64,000 nucleotides of DNA from Desulfoluna spongiiphila. GTDB lineage: Bacteria > Desulfobacterota > Desulfobacteria > Desulfobacterales > Desulfolunaceae. Where the stretch lies: assembly GCF_900101345.1 (NCBI RefSeq), contig NZ_FMUX01000002.1, positions 186,001-250,000 of the forward strand. The letters are read 5' to 3'. Position 1 is the stretch's first letter. Each line of letters begins with the position of its first letter. Shown here piece by piece: positions 61,516 to 64,000 of the stretch. The notes under the pieces are model-generated. The model saw only the letters and a program-made list of their open reading frames with translations, did no database searches and had not been told where the DNA came from. A program made the translations under genes and the position numbers.

Positions 61516-63256
61516 GGTCTGCCTCCTCAATTTCCATGGCCAGGCTCTGGAGCCGCCAGGTTTCCCGGTAGTAGTCATCTGTTTCCAGCAGCTGGTCGTG
61601 GGAGCCCCTGGCGCGGATGCGCCCCTCCTCCATCACAAGGATCTCGTCGCAGGGCCCGATGGCGGTAAAGCGGTGGGAGGCGATGACCAGGGTGCGGGCG
61701 GGATCGGCAAAAATGGCCTCGATGATATGGTGGGCGGTGCGGGTGTCCACCTGGCTGATGGGGTCGTCAAGGACCAGGATCGGAGCCGGATCGTAAAGGG
61801 TCCGGGCCAGGGCCACCCGCTGCTTCTGACCGCCGGAGAGCATCACCCCTTTTTCCCCCACGATGGTGTCCAGCCCCTGGGCAAAGCCTTTGATGGTGTC
61901 GGCAAGGCATGCCGCGGTGACGGCCCGGTCCAGCTTGCCGGGGTCTGCGTCTTGGGCCAGCCCGCAGATGTTCTCGGCGATGGTGCCGGAGAAGAGCCAG
62001 GGCTCCTGGGGCATGAAACGGATCAGGCGCCTGACCTCTGCTGTGCGGATGTCGGTCAAGGGGACGCCGTCCATGCGTATGGTTCCGTTGGTGGGGTCGT
62101 AGAGCCGGACCAGAAGGGAGAGAAGTGCCGTCTTGCCGCTTCCCGGAGGGCCGACGATCCCTACGCTTTTGCCCCCTTCAACGGCCAGGGAGATCTCCTG
62201 CAGGACCTGCCTTGAGCCGTTAAAGGAGAAGGAGACCTTCTCCATATCCAGCTCGCCGGCGGGGTCTGGAAGGGTGATGGGGCGACGGGGTTCCGCCACC
62301 TTGGGCCTTTCATCGAAAATCACGGCCAGGCGGTCCAGGGAGGCCTTGCCCCGCTGGACGAGGTTGGTCATCCAGCCCAGGGCCATCATGGGCCAGGTCA
62401 AGAGGCCCAGGTAGCTGATAAAGGCTACAAAATCTCCGGGAGAGATGGCCCCGGTGATGACAAGCCGTCCGCCTGCCCCCACCACGATGGCCGTGCCGAT
62501 GCCCGAGAGAAAGATCATCAGGGGCATGAGACTCCCCGTGACCCTTACGAGGCGCAGGTTCCGCCGGACGTAATCCCCGGAGAGATCCCCCAGCCTGTCG
62601 TCCACCTGCTTTCCCCTGCCGAAGACCTTGACCACGCGAATGCCGTCCACCGCCTCCCTCACATGCTCGGTGATGGCGGCCAGCCCCTCCTGCACCGCCT
62701 TGTGGCGTGCGTGCATCCGCCTGCCGAACACCCGGGCGCTCAAGACGATAAAGGGCATGGGGGTCAGGGCCATGAGGGCCAGCCCCGGGTGGATCCAGGC
62801 CATGAACCCGATGGCCGCACCCCCCAAAACCACGGCGTCGGTTACAGCGACGATGCCCATGCCTGTTGCCATGCGGATGTTGTTGATGTCGCTGGTGGCG
62901 TGGCTCATGAGGTCCCCGGTGCGCGTGGTGTCGAAGTAGCGGGCGTCCAGGGTGAGCAGGTGGGAAAAAAGATCGTTCCGGATGGCCCGTTCCACGCGCC
63001 GGGAGGTGCCGATGAGGCTGTGGCGCCAGCCGAACCGGAACACGCCGATGAGCACGGCAAATCCCACAATGATGCCGCCGTCCCGGGCAAGGAGAAGGGG
63101 CGTGGCCGTTCCCGCGGACAGGGCGTCCACCGCGTGTTTGACGATGCGGGGAATAAAGAGCTGAAAGGCGTCTACGCCAAGCAGGAACAGAAGCCCTGTG
63201 GCGATGCGGCGCTGGTTTTCGCGAAAGTAAGGACGGATCAGGTCAAAGGCAGTCAT
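61508..63256 (-). CDS. ABC exporter half-transporter with degenerate catalytic site (MdlA-like)
   Basis: A 582-residue half-exporter: membrane domain (about 1-310) and ATPase. Walker A GPPGSGKTALL, signature LSGGQKQRVALARTL, Walker B ILVLDDPISQVD where Asp replaces the usual catalytic Glu, H-loop IASHRFTAIG. This one-sided Asp is typical of heterodimeric exporters such as TM287/288 and the MdlA/MdlB type. ATG 63256 (MTAFDLIRPYFRENQRRI) is chosen; the frame runs to 63298. First gene of the exporter pair. Confidence 0.92.
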   Translation of the reverse strand: MTAFDLIRPYFRENQRRIATGLLFLLGVDAFQLFIPRIVKHAVDALSAGTATPLLLARDGGIIVGFAVLIGVFRFGWRHSLIGTSRRVERAIRNDLFSHLLTLDARYFDTTRTGDLMSHATSDINNIRMATGMGIVAVTDAVVLGGAAIGFMAWIHPGLALMALTPMPFIVLSARVFGRRMHARHKAVQEGLAAITEHVREAVDGIRVVKVFGRGKQVDDRLGDLSGDYVRRNLRLVRVTGSLMPLMIFLSGIGTAIVVGAGGRLVITGAISPGDFVAFISYLGLLTWPMMALGWMTNLVQRGKASLDRLAVIFDERPKVAEPRRPITLPDPAGELDMEKVSFSFNGSRQVLQEISLAVEGGKSVGIVGPPGSGKTALLSLLVRLYDPTNGTIRMDGVPLTDIRTAEVRRLIRFMPQEPWLFSGTIAENICGLAQDADPGKLDRAVTAACLADTIKGFAQGLDTIVGEKGVMLSGGQKQRVALARTLYDPAPILVLDDPISQVDTRTAHHIIEAIFADPARTLVIASHRFTAIGPCDEILVMEEGRIRARGSHDQLLETDDYYRETWRLQSLAMEIEEADHA

Positions 63257-63379
63257 GGCATATCCACGGAAACGAGGGTGTCGGGTGAGGTGATTCACTG
63301 TTCAAAATGGGGATTAAATGGCGGGAAGTCAAGGGGCATTGAGGGGTTGAGTAGCGATCAGTCAGTGGTGAAAAAACAT

Positions 63380-63565
63380 GCCTCCGGCGGCCCTGCCGGG
63401 GGCCAAACTTTTGAAAAGTTTGATAAACAGGTTTTAAATAACCAATGACGTCGTGACACCTGGCGACGACAGGTAATGCCTACAGCGAATGTGAACACCC
63501 TGAGGCTCGAGGGGGGGAGATCATTCGCAATCCATTTTCAAGGAGACACACCTTGCCGCCGGTGC
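63380..63565 (+). repeat. Dispersed palindromic repeat, copy R24 (degenerate)
   Basis: Left half well kept (GCCTCCGGCGGCCCTGCC, AAACTTTTGAAAAGTTT), right half eroded (GCGAATGTGAACACCC, CCTGAGGCTCGAGG, CACCTTGCCGCCGGTGCC). Confidence 0.82.
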
Positions 63566-63663
63566 CATTGTTTCTTTATTCTTTTCGTATCCAGGCTCTG
63601 CCTTGTTGGTGTGGTTTATGGCAGCGTAATGGGCTAAATTTATAGGTGAAGCGATTTCAATCG

Positions 63664-63708
63664 CGGAGGTTGAGCCTCCGTGCATCATTCCCAGGCCGAG
63701 CCTGGGAA
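63664..63708. repeat. REP-like double hairpin
   Basis: CGGAGG-ttgag-CCTCCG followed by TTCCCAGG-ccgag-CCTGGGAA. The second hairpin is of the widespread type found in REP-like intergenic repeats of many bacteria and is unrelated to the GCCTCCGGCGG family. Confidence 0.7.
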
Positions 63709-63757
63709 CGAAAGGTACCCTGACATAGGGGATTGCCCCTTGCGCTCGGCATTCAAC

Positions 63758-63861
63758 ACGGGCGAAGCCCGTCAGGGAATGTGATGAGCCTGAGGAACGA
63801 AGGCGAAGGAGCATTCCCGAACATGGGGTCCAGGGGATTTATTCCCTGGCCGCCGGAGGCT
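63758..63861 (+). repeat. Dispersed palindromic repeat, copy R25 (ACGGGC subfamily)
   Basis: ACGGGCGAAGCCCGT, GGGAATGTGATGAGCC with GGAGCATTCCC around TGAGGAACGAA, CCAGGGGATTTATTCCCTGG and CCGCCGGAGGC. Same design as R2. Confidence 0.85.
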
Positions 63862-63878
63862 TTTTTTATCTCCTCTTT

Positions 63879-64000
63879 TTATCCCGCCATCCCGTACTCT
63901 GCCCGTTCGATGAGTTCGATCTGCTGGGCGTGGTTGAGGCGTACGAAGTAGGCGTTGTAGCCGGAGATGCGGACGATGAGGTTGGGGTAGTGTTCCGGGC
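63879..64000 (-). CDS. C-terminus of a glycyl radical enzyme (pyruvate formate-lyase-like), partial at right edge
   Basis: The last 39 residues, ending in a stop at 63879, are visible: YPNLIVRISGYNAYFVRLN then HAQQIELIERAEYGMAG. This is the C-terminal loop of the glycyl radical family: the R-x-S-G-Y segment contains the glycine that carries the radical (in RISGYNA, Gly at the position equivalent to the PFL RVSGY motif). The reading continues beyond the window, so the subtype (PFL, choline lyase, alkylsuccinate synthase, others) cannot be decided. Implies anaerobic metabolism and requires an activating radical SAM enzyme elsewhere. Confidence 0.88.
   Translation of the reverse strand, partial: PEHYPNLIVRISGYNAYFVRLNHAQQIELIERAEYGMAG

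Overview
The window looks like chromosomal DNA of a GC-rich, anaerobic Desulfobacterota-type (sulfate-reducer-like) bacterium. This is inferred from gene content: rubrerythrin, the C-terminus of a glycyl radical enzyme, a menaquinone-type prenyltransferase, a TRAP C4-dicarboxylate-type transporter, an archaeal-type FMN glutamate synthase, secreted proteins with fibronectin-like, thrombospondin-3 and choice-of-anchor-U-like modules, and a cupin-type regulator beside an acyl-CoA ligase. No dissimilatory sulfate-reduction genes, rRNA, tRNA or CRISPR are present, so the assignment to species or genus is not proven (a Desulfoluna-like relative would fit).

Layout. 0-6 kb: end of a winged-helix/BTAD-like protein, an outer-membrane barrel, then a tight three-gene unit (Tat-exported amidinotransferase, Lnt-like acyltransferase/nitrilase, modular secreted protein). 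6-10.3 kb: cupin regulator with acyl-CoA ligase, a small Arg-rich protein with a clear promoter, a periplasmic retropepsin-like protease. 10.3-13.7 kb: TRAP transporter dctPQM. 14-24.8 kb: frameshifted flavoprotein, double-HTH MerR regulator, methionine aminopeptidase, PAP2/glycosyltransferase pair, GNAT, phosphoribosyltransferase, an alpha-helical hypothetical, and cysC plus a DMT transporter divergent from a sulfotransferase. 25-34 kb: glutamate synthase-like protein, an AT-richer orphan stretch, MenA with a damaged C-terminus, an SsuABC/TauABC-type importer, a DUF4198 gene behind a structured attenuator-like leader, YggL. 34-38.3 kb: MoxR-DUF58-transglutaminase operon. 39-47 kb: HAD phosphatase and a TetR-controlled tripartite RND efflux operon. 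47-64 kb: amidohydrolase, PAS-LuxR regulator, YaiI, RhlE helicase, rubrerythrin, alpha/beta hydrolase, DMT transporter divergent from a LysR regulator, Nudix hydrolase, a heterodimeric ABC exporter and the edge of a glycyl radical enzyme.

The most striking feature is not a gene: about 25 copies of a non-coding, multi-hairpin repeat with ends GCCTCCGGCGG / CCGCCGGAGGC are scattered through almost every larger intergenic gap, in both orientations, in several modular subfamilies, some flanked by a second inverted repeat (ATTCAGCT / AGCTGAAT). Three operons (dctPQM, MoxR-DUF58-transglutaminase, RND efflux) carry copies between their genes. Many spurious ORFs and over-long N-termini in the window are read-through of these repeats.

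The best candidates for new biology are this repeat family, the exported amidinotransferase/Lnt-like unit, and the PAPS-sulfation module (APS kinase, sulfotransferase, transporter). All functional statements come from reading sequence motifs by eye; no database search was run.
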